A DNA stretch of 64,000 nucleotides from Vicia villosa. Taxonomy: Eukaryota > Streptophyta > Magnoliopsida > Fabales > Fabaceae. The notes beneath the pieces were generated by a model. It was not told the origin of the DNA and did not search any database. It saw nothing but the letters and a program-made list of their open reading frames with translations. Of this stretch, positions 1 to 11,598 are shown piece by piece (positions within the stretch are counted from its first letter, which is position 1; each line of letters opens with the position of its first letter). The stretch covers positions 24,989,915 to 25,053,914 of the forward strand of contig NC_081186.1 in the NCBI RefSeq assembly GCF_029867415.1, read 5' to 3'. Both the position numbers and the translations under genes were made by a program.

Positions 1-1005
1 CTTCTTTTCAAACTTCTTTCTGGGATTTTCCCTCTGAAGCTTGGGACATTTATTCTTGAAGTGTCCAGGTTCTTTGCACTCATAGCACACTACCTTCTTC
101 CCGCCACATCTTCTGTGTTCAGAAGATTCTCCCTTTTCAAGTTTCTTGAAGTTCTTGAACCTTCTCTACTTGCTCTTCCAGATTTGATTCACCCTTCTGG
201 ATAAGAGAGACAATTCATCATCTTCTTCTGACTCTGACTGGTCATATCCTTCTTCTTCTGCCTTAAAATTGTTAGCACAATGATTATTTTTAGATTTTAA
301 AGCAATAGACTTACCTTTCTTCTGAGGCTCATTTGCATCAAGATCAATCTCATGACTCCTCAGAGCACTTATAAGCTCCTCAAGAGATACTTCATTCAAA
401 TTCTTTGCAATCTTGAATGCTATAACCAATGGTCCCCATATTCTGGGTAGACTTCTGATTATCTTCTTAACGTGATCAGCTTTTGTGTATCCCTTGTCAA
501 GAACCCTCAAACCAGCAGTCAGAGTTTGGAATCTGGAGAACATTGCTTCAATGTTTTCATCTTCTTCCATTCTGAAAGCTTCATACTTTTGGATGAGAGC
601 CAAAGCTTTTGTCTCCTTGACTTGTGCATTTCCTTCATGAGTCATCTTCAGAGATTCAAAAATATCATGAGCAGTTTTTCTGTTTGTGATCTTCTCATAC
701 TCAGCATGTGAAATGGCATTTAACAATATAGTCCTTGCTTTGTGGTGATTTTTGAACTCTTTCTTTTGCTCATCACTCATAGCTTGTCTAGTAATCTTGA
801 CTCCACGAGTAGTTACCGGATGTGTGTAACCATCCAACACTAAATCCCATAGATCACCATCTTGGCATAGAAAGTAGCTTTCAAGACTATCTTTCCAATA
901 TTCAAAGTTCTCACCATCAAAGACTAGTGGTCTATTGAATCCATTAAAGCTAGAGTTACCATTGTTGCTTTAATCAGTATTAGTTGGTGGAGTAGGAGCT
1001 GCCAT
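1..1005 (-). pseudogene. Ty1/copia gag (family 1), 5' part, broken
   Basis: This is the amino-terminal part of a copia Gag, read right to left from an ATG at 1005. It contains the UBN2-type gag core (about 1-840) and then a CCHC zinc knuckle with the spacing CYECKEPGHFKNKC (about 50-100), which in this family binds element RNA. It matches the gag of the complete copy at 20031-21091. Three breaks are visible. A TAA near 971 replaces a Gln codon that the sister copy keeps. The codon at 166-168 is TAG where the sister copy has CAG. An in-frame stop also separates the start from the main ORF at 166-840. Protease and pol would lie to the left, outside the window. It cannot make full-length Gag without suppression. 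Family assignment is firm; naming the lineage as Sirevirus-like is inference from the related full copy. Confidence 0.85.
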
Positions 1006-1067
1006 AGCTTGTTTTTCTTCCTGAATCTTTTCTCTAACACTGTTAAGTGTTTGCACCTAGAACCGGC

Positions 1068-1079
1068 GCTCTGATGCCA
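1068..1079 (-). other. Primer-binding site (tRNA-iMet type)
   Basis: On the minus strand this reads TGGCATCAGAGC, one base from the standard copia primer site TGGTATCAGAGC. It sits 2 bp inside the LTR edge at 1082, as expected for a 5' LTR on the minus strand. Confidence 0.8.
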
Positions 1080-1081
1080 AT

Positions 1082-2168
1082 TGAAGGAGTGAAAAACACT
1101 TAGAAAGGGAGGATCGAATAAGGGTTGTTTCAAAAAAAGGCAGATAAAAATAATCTCACAGTTATTTTTATCCTGGTTCGTTGTTAATCAAACTACTCCA
1201 TTCCACCCCTTACAGAGTGATTTACCTCAACTGAGGATTTAGTTCACTAATCAACCTTGATTACAATGGTGTTCCACTTAGACAACTTCTAAGTCTTCTA
1301 GAGTATACAGATCACAACTTGATCACTCTAGGAATTTCCTTTTACAAATAGTAAACAATATTACAAGAGTTTAATGTGCTTCTGAATAAGTTATAATCAC
1401 CAAGTGATTTTTCTCTTAAGATTAAGTTCTAACACTCACTAAGATATTACAAGATTTGTGAGGTTTAAGATGAAGTTTCTTTGCTGTTTGTGTGATAGCT
1501 TGTAAATCAATTTGGCAGTGTAAGGTCTCTTAGCATGTGTTATTTTCTTCAGCATCCAAAACTTCTCTTTTATAGGCAATGAGAAAAGTGACCGTTGAAT
1601 AGCATTAAATGCTTTACATGAATAGTACATTGCTGCATTTAATGTTTCACTCTTTTGTCAACTACCTCGAGCATTGTTTCAACTTATCTTGCTGGCTTTG
1701 CCTTTTGTAGCTTCTAACGTTCCTTTTGTCAGTCAGACGGATTTGACGTTGTAGCTTTTTCATCTTGTACTTGATTCTAGACTCATACTATTAGAATGAC
1801 ATTTGAATATCAGACCCTTCAGCGTTGGTGCAGATGTAACTTTAATCATCAGACTTTAGAAATTCTTTGTAGCGTGATACCATCAGATCTTCAGAGCCTT
1901 GCTTCTGATTCCATCTTCTGATGCCTTCCAGATCATGTTCTAATTTTCTCAAGACCATCTTTTGGTGTCTTCCTGACCATGTTCTGATGAAGCCATCCAG
2001 ATCTTCTGGGTCAGAGCTTCTGAACGATGATTTAGAGCATACTCGTTTAGACTTTTCCTGAAATGGAAAACGTGAATAATTAGAGTACCACATTGTCTTA
2101 TACAAAATTCATATATAATGTTATCATCAAAACTAAAAATATTGATCAGAACATTTCATGTTCTAACA
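1082..2168 (-). repeat. 5' LTR of copia family 1 (first copy)
   Basis: This 1087-bp LTR is bounded by TG...CA (plus-strand ends tgaaggag and ttctaaca) and aligns along its length with the LTRs at 11599-12677 and 21168-22247. A TATA-like box lies at 1567-1574 on the minus strand (TATAAAAG). It is the 5' LTR of an element whose body runs left out of the window. The flanking duplication cannot be checked because the other end is missing. Confidence 0.88.
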
Positions 2169-2676
2169 AACCCCACATATCCAATATTATACAATCCCTT
2201 ATAAAGTCAGAACTCCACCCTTACCTAAGATTGGCGGTTCCTAAACCTTAACGATTGAATCTTCAAACCCTAGCCTCTTCTCACTTCCTGGCTTCTCAAT
2301 TTCTCCTCTCTCTGAGCACTCGTCTAAAATGTTACGATTTTCTTTCTCTCTTCTTCCTTTTTACTAAGATAACCCTTAGACCCCTAATATTGTATTTCTC
2401 ATTTACCCTTACTAATCCTCATTGTTCTCACTCTTATTTATCCAACTTAAATATTAAAAATAATCCTAACAATTATTTTTAATTTTTGACAATTATTTAA
2501 ATTATAGTAATTAACTAAATTATTTAAATAAATAATTACTTTTAATTATCATATAATTTTGCCACTACCCCACAACTTATTGTCACGACACACATTATTC
2601 CACAAAATAACCTATATTCACCAATAATGCCTAATTAATCAATTAAATAATTAATTATAATTTTTGGGGTGTAACA
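2169..2676 (-). repeat. Truncated gypsy LTR end
   Basis: The right edge reads ggggtgtaaca, so on the minus strand this begins TGTAACACCCCAAAA and runs into AT-rich sequence. That resembles the left end of the solo LTR at 37524. It is cut on the left by the copia LTR at 2168. Only part of the LTR remains and no coding sequence is attached. Family assignment is by terminal sequence only. Confidence 0.55.
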
Positions 2677-2839
2677 AGATGTACACATGGCAATGCCAGT
2701 GTGATAAATATTTTGACATGGCATGCTACATGGTATTTGACCATTTTATATTTTTAATATTAATTATGTAAATTGCGAGCGTATATTCATCGCAAATATG
2801 AACATCATACTTAAACCCAAAAATAATAGTTAATCAACA
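2677..2839. other. Short AT-rich stretch, nothing recognised
   Basis: I see no coding potential, terminal repeat or recognisable element in this short gap between the gypsy LTR fragment and the LINE fragment. Confidence 0.5.
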
Positions 2840-4205
2840 GCTAATTGTTAACAAATTCAGTCTCTTAAATCTTCAATTTTTTCCATATTAAAGAGAAGCT
2901 TGTAATGATCTAGACTTAGTAGCAAATTTGGATAGCATCTGGTTTCAAAAATTGCCGCCATAGAAGGACTATACATATCTATATAGTACTTGCAATATCT
3001 ATAGAAAGATTTGCTAGTTGTACCTCTACAATTCCAAACCAATATCTTATTTAATGTATTAATCATAAGTAAAATATAGTAAAAAGAACATCCATCCTTA
3101 AACTCCCAAGGGAGATTCCTCAACAACTTCCACTGAAAGTTCAACCTCACTGTCATTTGTGGTTTCTGCAGTATCACTATCATTTGTTTGGCTCTTAGGA
3201 TTTTCATTGCCAAATATAATGATTCTGTCTGTACATGTTGTTGTATCAGGTGGCTTGTCTACTTTGTTATAATCCTTTTTAAGAGCATGCACATTGTCTA
3301 ATGCCAAGTTAACATGTGGATTATCTGAATTGGTGTTTTGAAGGAAAAGGTCTTTGGTCTTCAAAGTGTTATCCCGTGTTTGCAAGTTGTAAAGATTAGA
3401 GTGGCCTTCAGAAAAGTTATTCCACATGCTAGTTTTGCCAAATAAATCCTCTATACCTTTCTTACTAATACTTCTAGCCTTTTCCTTATTATAAATACCT
3501 CCCCGTGAAGACAGAACAATTGTTTTACTTGAAATAATATTCTTCTTTTCTTGGAATTTCGTTTTTGTTTTACTATTTAATTCATCAACTTTGTTACATT
3601 TCTGAGCCTCTTTCCTCCCCTTCATGATTCTCATATTGTTCAAAGATCTAACTAAGTCTTCAACACTTGTCCTCCCTTTTCTGCTCGTGCCTGCATCCTC
3701 TTTATTATTACCCAAAATGGAATTATTCATGGCCATTTTGTCTTTACTGCTTCTATTTATGTCTCTCTCCACTTGGATGGCTGACTTGCTGCCGACATTA
3801 TTATTCTTCATGGCAATTTCATTCTCCATTAAACCCTCCATCTCATCATTCAAAGCATTAAAACGGGATCCTCCTATTTTTGGAACGCTAGTAACTCTCC
3901 TCAGAGATTTGTCGCTCTCTTCATTAATGGCTTCAGAATCTTCTTTCCACCGCTAAGATTTGTACTACCTTCTTTATCTGTTCCTTTCCTCATACGCCTA
4001 GTTTTTGGACAACAACTTAGGGACATTTACTTCCACATCCCAAACCGTTACTTTCGTTTTGATTATTGATTATCGTGGATCTATTTTGGTTACCATTCAC
4101 ATCTGCTTCTTTTCTACCACCTTGGTCATCCTAGATTGTCTCAGCTTTATTTAGACAGCCTTCTTTAAAATGTCCAAATTTTTCACAGTTAGTGAAAATT
4201 CTAGT
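2840..4205 (-). pseudogene. L1-type LINE fragment: end of ORF1 and start of ORF2
   Basis: Read right to left, a gag-like ORF1 tail comes first. A degenerate zinc knuckle (CEKFGHFKEGC) lies near 4150-4190, followed by a long hydrophilic Ser/Asn/Lys-rich tail (3098-3853). ORF2 then starts at an ATG at 3066 with KILVWNCRG, the usual first motif of the plant L1 apurinic-type endonuclease, and continues with FYRYCKYYIDMYSP...ETR. ORF2 is cut at about 2857, so most of the endonuclease, all of the reverse transcriptase and the poly(A) tail are missing. ORF1 is also cut near 4205 and has stops beyond 3853. ORF1 stops within about 60 bp of the ORF2 start, the normal L1 arrangement. It is a dead fragment. 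Confidence 0.75.
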
Positions 4206-4230
4206 AACTCGCGATCGATTTCGTGTCGGA

Positions 4231-5158
4231 TGTTATGACATCCACTTCAGAACTTATTATAGAATTTATGTAGAAAGTAAACAAAACACTAAAGAACACA
4301 GATGATTGTTTACCCAATTTGGAGTATAACAACACCTACTCTGGGGGCTACCAAGCCAGGGAGGAAATCCACTATAACCAGTATTAATCCAGAGCTAAAC
4401 TCCCTCATTTACAACTCTTCACTTAAGACCTACCCAATGAAATTTCAATCTAGTGCTAGACCTGGGTTCCTACTCACTCCCTCTAAATCACAGCAGTGAT
4501 AACAACAATGAAAAATAAAATAGGAAGAAGACACACTTCAAACAAGTCTTGATTTTGCTTCAAAGCTTCAATCAAGGGACACAGCACTCAAGCTTAAAAG
4601 CTTAGAGTGACAAAAACTATTACAACTCAAAAACACCCTATTCCAATACAATCATCAAAGAGACAATTGTTTGGAGTACAATTAACCCTAACACAAAACA
4701 CGTGAACTCAAAAACAATAGAAACACATAATTCTTCACGTTAAAACCCCTGCCTCTGAAACTAGGATTTGCAATCTTCTTATAGGCAGCAGCACTTGGGC
4801 CTTGAGCCTTCCAAACATAAATTAGGGTTAACCAAGTTAACCTAATTTCCACATCATCTGGGTGTTCACATATGTTGTAGTATGAGATATTTTAGCACAA
4901 ATCATACAACACAAAATATAAAGTTTCCTAAATTGTAGCCTGAGATAAATAAGGAAACATAACAACCAAAATGTAACAGCTACTGCTATCAAATACTAAT
5001 GTCATGACATCGAGCATGACATCCAACGAAAACCTGTATTAGCTTAACCATACAATCCTGCACAATTCCACATAGTGTGTCATGACATTAGTCAAGATTT
5101 CACACACACACACAAGAATGTTTTACTACAAAATGCAGCCAATTTAAAAGCATCTACA
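4231..5158 (-). repeat. 3' LTR of copia family 2
   Basis: This 928-bp segment has plus-strand ends tgttatgacatcc and gcatctaca, giving TG...CA on the minus strand. Just right of it (5159-5168) is a C-run that reads GGGGGAGTT on the minus strand, a polypurine tract, so this is the 3' LTR of a minus-strand element. A TATA-like sequence (CTATAAG on the minus strand) lies near 4779-4785. The matching 5' LTR is not in the window. Confidence 0.65.
5101..5114. repeat. (CA)7 microsatellite
   Basis: A perfect CA dinucleotide run lies inside the family 2 LTR. Confidence 0.9.
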
Positions 5159-5669
5159 AACTCCCCCGTTGGTAAATTTTTGGCTAAAACAACCTGTCAC
5201 TACATTCTCAGAGATTCTTTGCAGCAGGAAAACACAAACACACAGCATACAACCAGAGCACACAACCAGATCAACACTTCCATCATATCATCACACATAC
5301 CAACAACATACAATTTCATTCAATAAACCAAAAAAAACTTGTCTTGTTGTCCTAGGGGTGACGCTAAGGAGACATTAAGTTACTCCCCCTTTTTGCTAGA
5401 TATGTTTCCAAAACAACCTTGATATTCAATTAAGTACATGCCAGACTTAAACCAAAAAATACTGAAAATATTAAAATCCACAAAACAACATCACTAGAAA
5501 CAGCTGCTTCAGTCTGCTGATTCAAAGGTACTGAGTTCAGCATCTGTAGTGTCTTCATCAGTGCCATCATCTTGACTAGCTTCTTTCTCAACTTCTCTGT
5601 CTGATTCATCCTGTTCGACTATATCAGCATCAGCAAACTCAGCTCCTTCATCCATCTCAAGGGAGCTGA
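5159..5669 (-). other. Copia family 2 non-coding leader to the 3' LTR
   Basis: This is non-coding sequence between the third ORF and the 3' LTR. It holds a polypurine tract at the LTR edge (5159-5168) and a second purine tract, AAAAAGGGGGAG on the minus strand, near 5383-5396. Two purine tracts in this interval also occur in the family 1 copy. Confidence 0.5.
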
Positions 5670-7475
5670 TCAATTTTCAAGACCCAGTTTTCTGGACTCT
5701 AGCTCCTTACATGTTTCCCCGAGCATTTCAATCACGGCAGCCTTACTTTTAGTTGTGTTGTCTTTGGATGTTCCATCTAATGTTGTGACAATGTCAGAAC
5801 CATGTGTTCCTTGAAACAGTTTGTAGTGGAATGATAAAGCACTTTCTCTCTTGCAAACAACATCATTTTCACTTAGGATATTAGGATACTGATTCACAAT
5901 TATACCACATATGATAGATGGGAAGGCAATAGGACCCTTCACACTATAACTCCTGGTATGCTTCATTGTCTGATCAAATATGTAAGTACCGTAGTCAAAC
6001 TTGGTTTTGGTTCCAACAACATATATAAACTTTCCCAGCACAGTAGCAACAGTTGACTTGTGGTTTGTGGGCACCCAGTTAGCAGCTCCAATCTTGTGTA
6101 GCATTGCATATTTTATGCTGAGCTTGCTTGCAGTAAGTTTTTCTTTCAGGGGCCAGGCTTTCACCTGCTTAGCCATGATAACCTCACATATTTTGTTTTC
6201 AGTCACTTCCAGCTCAGGTTGAGCTTCATTAGATCTTCCAAGAAAGTTGTTGATAACAGTGGAGGAGAAGGTAACACATTTTCCTCTGACATATACTTTT
6301 CTAAAATCCTTTGATTTTATATCAGCACAGTTTTCTGATAGATTCACAATGAACTCTTTAACTAACATTTCATAACACGTAGGAAAATGAACAACAATTT
6401 TCAATAGTCCTGCTTCATGAATCAGGTCCATGATTTCTTTATTCTCAAGGACATTCTTAGCCAACTCCCTTTCCAAAACTAACCTCTTGTGGTAAACATA
6501 TTTCCACCTATTGTCATTGGAAGGATAATGAAAAGGTATATTATCAATGGGTACCTCAGGAACACTAGCAGCCAGCTTGCTAGTTGTTGGTTTCTTCCTT
6601 AGTGGAATGTCTTGAGCATCAATATCAACATCAGGGTCAGAGTCAACTATAGCTTGAGCCTTCCTTTTCCTGGGAATAACTTTGTTCCAAGATTTGGTTG
6701 GACTAACAGAAACACTCTGAGACACAGCTCTGCTCTTTATGGGACCTGTAGAGGTACTTTTCTTCTTGATAAAGTCAGCAGAGGGACTTCTAGGAGCGAC
6801 CTTTCTCTTCGGAGAACTTTGTACAACAGCCTTACCTTTCCTCCTAGTCATAAGCCTCTTGGTTAAGCCAGGGTTCATAGCAGCTACCAGATCATTATCA
6901 GAAAGGTCATCAAGATCCATAACATGTGAGATTGTTTTTGTAGCAGTACCTATACCAGCATCAGTATAAATATTCCCAATGTCATTGACATCCTTTGTGA
7001 CATCACCTTCAAGAGTGTGAGCATCATTATCAGTAATGTGGACATCATTATCATTAGTGGGCTTTCCTATGATGTCTTCCTTGGGTACAGCAGCAGGTTC
7101 AGGGTTCTAAAGGGGGATCATGGATCACAGTTTGGAGAGGAACAAATATCCCAAGGACTTGATGTGTTCATCCAAGATACGAGTGATAATTTTAGCAATG
7201 GCTTTGTGAACATACCTTGATCCTTACTTTGTTAAATCCTCACGAGGAATGGAAGATGAGGGATTGGTCGTTCTGCCGCGAACATCCTTCTTTTGTTGTC
7301 GAACATGTGGAGTGCGCAGTTTCCTTACCTTCAAATTATAAACATGCACCATTCTCTAGGGTGCAACATTCAAAACCTCATTAGGGTTAGTCATATCAGT
7401 GCTTGTAGCAGTGTCATGCACATTGAGAGGATACCCTTCTTTGGGAGAGAAGGAAGCGATTGTTGAGACATCTTG
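5670..7475 (-). pseudogene. Third ORF of copia family 2 (plant-transposon-protein type)
   Basis: A 416-codon open frame at 5670-6920 is the main part. In-frame homologous text continues upstream to a probable start near 7475 (MSQQSLPSLPKKG), interrupted by several stops and one frameshift. The N-terminal third is basic and low-complexity (RRKGKAVVQ, PRKRKAQA), like a nuclear localisation region. The C-terminal half has the Trp- and Tyr-containing fold (NRWKYVYHKR, FPTCYEMLVKEF, WPLKEKLTASKLS, AANWVPTNH) seen in proteins annotated as 'putative plant transposon protein'. It lies between the pol tail and the 3' LTR, the position of the extra ORF in Sirevirus-type copia elements. Its function is unknown, and calling it an envelope protein is not supported. 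I see no clear membrane segment. Confidence 0.65.
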
Positions 7476-7675
7476 ATGAAGAGAGTGAATCTTGAACAAT
7501 ACTCGATGGAGGAGGAAGAGCAATTTGAGTGCACATGACAGTTGTTGTAGACAGACGACAACTGAAAAATCCTTTTGAAAACTAGGGGAACCTTTATATA
7601 AAATCTAATTTTTGCAAATTTTAAATATTGACTATTTAAAAATCCCAAAATATATTCCTCAAATAGCATTAATTG

Positions 7676-7870
7676 CTATAATTCTTTATGGGGGAAAATG
7701 CCTATCTCTCCCTCTAACTCTTCAAATTGATTTACATCTAAGACCTGGGTTAAAATATCAGTAATCTCTAGATCGGCGGCCATATGCTTTAATGTAATAT
7801 TTTTGTTCTCCACACAATCTTTGATGAAGAGATGTTTAATGATGTTACAGAACAATATTACGACATCCTT
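7676..7870 (-). pseudogene. C-terminal end of copia pol (RNase H tail), family 2
   Basis: The end of a minus-strand frame (7676-8212) reads FIKDCVENKNITLKHMAADLEITDILTQ..NQFEELEGEIGI. This corresponds to the last ~50 residues of copia polyproteins, where LADIFTKAL..FEKLR..LGI is usual. About 20 residues normally found just before (the SKNPV..RTKHI stretch) appear deleted. Reverse transcriptase and integrase are absent. It ends just before the third ORF of the same element. Confidence 0.6.
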
Positions 7871-8440
7871 TTTGACATTATGCTTTGAAAACCTTTGTTG
7901 TATCCACCTTAATTGAGACCAGTCTAAGCCTTTCGTGTGAATCACACCCATCATCAGATTTACAACTTCATTTGTGATAAGGAAAATCATGCTCTCCTTT
8001 CTTTCTTGATTTCCCAGGTTGATTTGTGAAGCATTTTCTCTCTCATTCCAGGCTTTTGAAGCTTGGTCTATTGCCAGTGGCTCCTCTCTTAGATGAAATC
8101 CATGATCAATAGATAGCTCCCTTGGTACCATATTCCATACAATACTTCCCTTGAACAGGTAGACTTCTCTTTTCATATCTCTAGTCCATATATCAATAAG
8201 TATAACCATCATTGTCTTCTTTAGGTCAAGGTTGTGAGTACTCCAGGTAGTTGCAGATGATTCCCTTGATCTTCTGATAGCTTTGGTAGTTGGTTCCTAA
8301 CAATAACCTCCCTATGGAGATCATTTTGGATATTGAAAGATGAACCTTTATCAAATTTTTGGGTTTTTTGGGTACGACATTGATCAATCTGATTTTTCCA
8401 CCAATGTAACCATAGAGATCTCACCTTTTTAATTTTTTCA
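7871..8440. other. Unassigned sequence
   Basis: Minus-strand frames are open at 7676-8212 and 8221-8424, but I do not recognise the product outside the pol tail. The frames look like a decayed coding sequence, with charged residues and no repeats. I cannot say whether this is part of the copia element, captured by the neighbouring Helitron, or something else. Confidence 0.3.
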
Positions 8441-8529
8441 TGCCCTCATATTTTAGTTTTTTATTTCTCTATCTTGATCAAATTCGTAAATTGTTTCTTG
8501 ATCAAATTTGAAAAATAGTGCCCTGTTAG

Positions 8530-8542
8530 TATATATATATAT
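8530..8542. repeat. (TA)n microsatellite
   Basis: A short perfect TA run lies near the left side of the putative Helitron. Confidence 0.85.
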
Positions 8543-8753
8543 GTTAATAGAGCTCTTGAGAGTGCTGCTTTTTGGGCCAAAGACTTACCTTTTGTTAAAT
8601 CTTTGTTTGGATATAGGTATAACTCTTTCGCTCTTTCATACACTCTCACAATTGCTTATTACATAATTTCTTTGAAGAACGAATACACTATGAATGAAGC
8701 TTCTAAATCAGTCGACATTGGTTTTATAACGGTAAACATTATTATTTTTCAAG

Positions 8754-8910
8754 GACAGTCAAGACAGCAGGCTACCTGCATAGTTCGAAGTCACCGATTT
8801 CTGTCATCTATGTGGTTCACACCTGAAGAACGTTTTGGCCGTTCTAAGTGTTTATATGGAGTGACGGATGTTACCTTGAGGATCAAGATCATTGGCATTT
8901 TTCTGGAATC
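8754..8910 (+). other. Exon-like segment, gene unknown
   Basis: The segment is preceded by a pyrimidine-rich stretch ending in AG (attatttttcaag) and followed by GTGAGTG, so both ends look like splice sites. One frame is open through it (part of 8603-8998), with residues such as SSMWFTPEERFGRSK, but I do not recognise the protein. A capture by the Helitron is the simplest explanation. Confidence 0.3.
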
Positions 8911-9036
8911 CACTGTGAGTGTTAATATAATGTTGGTTTTATTTGCTGGACATTTGGTTTTATTGATGGAGCTGTCATATTTGGAAAAAAGCTTATAAGA
9001 GAGATGATTTGGAAAACAGGCCATATCTTTGGAGCT

Positions 9037-9205
9037 GTCATGGACTGTTCATCAATTTGATGTATTTTAAAGAGAGAATCCTTGCTGGAGATTTAGATGA
9101 AGCTGAGGAGTACCTAGGTGGCTTTACGAAAATCAGTGAAACCCGTAACTCTATGCAAATGTCCTTTGAGATCAGGAAGCAAAAGTATCTTGAAGCCTTG
9201 GATAG
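9037..9205 (+). pseudogene. TPL-like fragment: Captured TOPLESS-family exon (LisH-CTLH region)
   Basis: The reading frame encodes LFINLMYFKERILAGDLDEAEEYLGGF followed by EIRKQKYLEALDR. This is the CTLH part of the TOPLESS/TPR Groucho-type co-repressors, where the usual pattern is YFEEKVHAGEWDEVEKYLSGFTKV..N..FEIRKQKYLEALDR. The match stops at DR, directly before GTACTG, a plausible splice donor, so one exon is present. The remainder of the co-repressor (WD40 repeats, about 1,000 residues) is absent, and I did not identify neighbouring TPL exons with confidence. It is a gene fragment carried in a mobile element, not a working gene. In intact proteins this domain helps bind EAR-motif repressors. 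Confidence 0.7.
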
Positions 9206-9249
9206 GTACTGATCTTTATCATTATCTTCATTTAGACATCATAATTGTT

Positions 9250-9330
9250 ATCAAGTTAGGATTGGAGATTTGACATATGGTTCGTTATTATTATTGCAGT
9301 AATACCGGCTTCATACACGGAGAGTTCCAG
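9250..9330 (+). repeat. Exon-border duplication, copy 1
   Basis: About 80 bp, including a splice-acceptor-like ttattattgcag and the following coding-like bases, recurs at 9580-9660 with scattered differences. It marks a local tandem duplication of ~330 bp in the captured region. The protein encoded after the acceptor is not recognised. Confidence 0.6.
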
Positions 9331-9579
9331 CAGGACGGTTTCAGTTTCGTCTTCTCCTCCTACTGTGCAGCCGAGTTTCCATGGTGCGCCAGTTCAGCGG
9401 CAGAAGATTGCTAGGAATTAAAGAGTTGAGATGACATAATTTTGCTTTGCAATTTCGCTTTTGTATATTTTGTAAGCTATAATATATTACATTTAGTTTG
9501 ATTCATTAGTCTAATTGACGCATTTACTGGTGCAGCAACGCCAAAGAAAATCAGAGTTAGGATTGAGGTTTATGCGTTA

Positions 9580-9660
9580 TCAAGTTAGGATTGGAGATTT
9601 GATATATGGTTCGTTATTATTATTGTAGAAATATCAGTTTCTTACACGGAGAGATCCACC
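9580..9660 (+). repeat. Exon-border duplication, copy 2
   Basis: This is the second copy of the segment at 9250-9330. The acceptor AG has become ttgtag and the downstream frame differs, so the copies have diverged since the duplication. Confidence 0.6.
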
Positions 9661-11598
9661 TGCAAACGGTAACAAGTCATGGTGTAGTTCTTGGAGGTTT
9701 ATGGATGTCTCAAGAGCCATATAATGATCTTCCAAAGGTAGCAGTTCGCCATTCGGTTCTCCACAAAGTACTCTTCATTTCGGTTTTTTGAACTGATACG
9801 GATTCAGTTTTTTTACTGGTGCAGGTCCGGTTTGAATGTGGATTTGGACGCATAAGCTCGCTTGGGACTATCTACGTTTTTTCGGTGTAGATTCAGTTAT
9901 AGGCAGCGATGCAGGGCTGAAGTTGGCTTCGAATGGTTTAAGGTAATGTGTATGCCCTGTTTTTACTCGACTTTGTTTTGAATAAATTGACGTGAATGTG
10001 GGTATGATTGAATTTGCATTGATTTAATTTTGCAGGTTGGAGTTTTAGTGTATTTGGTATACACAAAATGATGGCAGATGTATATTTATGGTCTGAATTC
10101 AATAATGGCCCGATTTTGGTATCTATGTGCAGGTTTTATATGGTGAACTGGTTTTTTTCTCTTTTCGGTATTTCGTCATATGCTGGACCGGTATAGATAT
10201 GGTGCAGCATGTTCTGGTTTTTCTTGCAGAACCGGTTTAGTGAAGGATTGTTGCGATTTCGATAATGGTTAAATTAGGATGTAGGCCGGTCCTGGTTGAA
10301 CTGAATCGTATGGGTCGGTCTTTACGCCAATATTTTAGGCTCAGGTTGGGTAAATGGATGGCTTTGATTTGGACTGCTACTTCAAACTTGACCTTAACTT
10401 ATTTTTGTTGTTGGTTTTGAACAGATTGAAACAATTTGGGTACATGGTGTTTGTCTTGACATAAAGCAACATGGAATGGTGGAAATCAAACTGAAGTGAA
10501 TGGAATTCTCTTAGGAAATTTGCTAAAACATCAAAATCTTCTTCATGAGACATGGAGATTGAGATACACGAGCTTCTACATCTGTATATTTTATCCTCAT
10601 TTGTATTCTTCTTTGTTACTGTCTATGTGAACAAGTCCACTCTTTTACCAGATAATATACATTCAAGTCCACTATTTTATCCTCATTTGTATTCTTCTTT
10701 GTCATTCAAATTATAATATTTACAGACAATTCTCATGTCTTTAATAATAATGATGATGTAGGTTTGTTATTTATATTATAAGGTACACTTATATGATAGC
10801 ATGATATATTGATAGAACTAAGTCAAGTGTTTTAGTGTTAGATTCTCCTACTGCGTTAGAGGTTATAATAGAACAGTGAATCTATTTATATTACTAAAAG
10901 CAAAAAATGATTTTGGAGATACTCTACGATACATGTTTACTTTGGCATGCTTAAAGTTAAGAGAAAAGAGCTGCTGTGACCATATATCCGATCAGTTTAA
11001 ATTAGGAAATTTTTTGATGCACGGACTGAATTTTAAATGCTCTAATCTCTTTATGCTCCACTTTTTTTTTATATTTAGAAGAAAAAGATGTTTCTATTCA
11101 TTTTGTATTACAAAGTGGTTACATTAATTGCTTAGCTTCTTTTTCACGTATGGATACTAAATTTTTTACTATAAATTTTCTTTAGATCCATGTATAGTTT
11201 TTTGTTGGCTTACTAATTTTATTCCTTTGCATTTCTAAATTTTTTCAACTTTTAATTTTCAATTTTTTAGTATTAAAAATAAAGATTAAATATTAACTGG
11301 GCCATCCCGATAAACCGTATCCCTTAAAGGGTCGGGCTTGGACAACTAAATTGTAGCTCGCTTATAATCTGGGCTTTTTGGCCTGGCCCGCAAAAGGCCC
11401 GAGCCTGTATCGCCCGAACCCGATACGGGCCGGGTAACCTGTTTTTTCAGCTCTACGGGACAGTATCACACCAATACCCGTGTGAACGCACGGGTAACAC
11501 ATCAGTACCGTGTGGCCGCACGGATAACCAGTATTGAGAAATATATTTCATGATAATCTATTTTCCACACCAGTACCAGTTCAAATACAAGAGTAATA
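9661..11598 (+). other. Helitron interior, non-coding; two hairpins at its right end
   Basis: I see no open gene. Possible splice-like borders occur near 9825-9943 and 10034, but no recognisable protein. At 11476-11495 and 11507-11525 are GC-rich inverted repeats (accCGTG...CACGGgt type) that resemble the Helitron 3' hairpin at 22852. Confidence 0.4.

Noticed and set aside
5670..6920. Envelope gene of a copia element
   Set aside because: No signal peptide, clear membrane span or fusion motif is visible. The third ORF is better described as of unknown function.
8441..8545. A Helitron 5' end near 'tctctatcttgatc'
   Set aside because: The base before TC is T and not A, and no second copy is available to test the border.
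8603..8998. A 131-codon host gene
   Set aside because: The frame runs through apparent intron ends and lies in the putative Helitron. Only the middle looks like an exon and I cannot name it.
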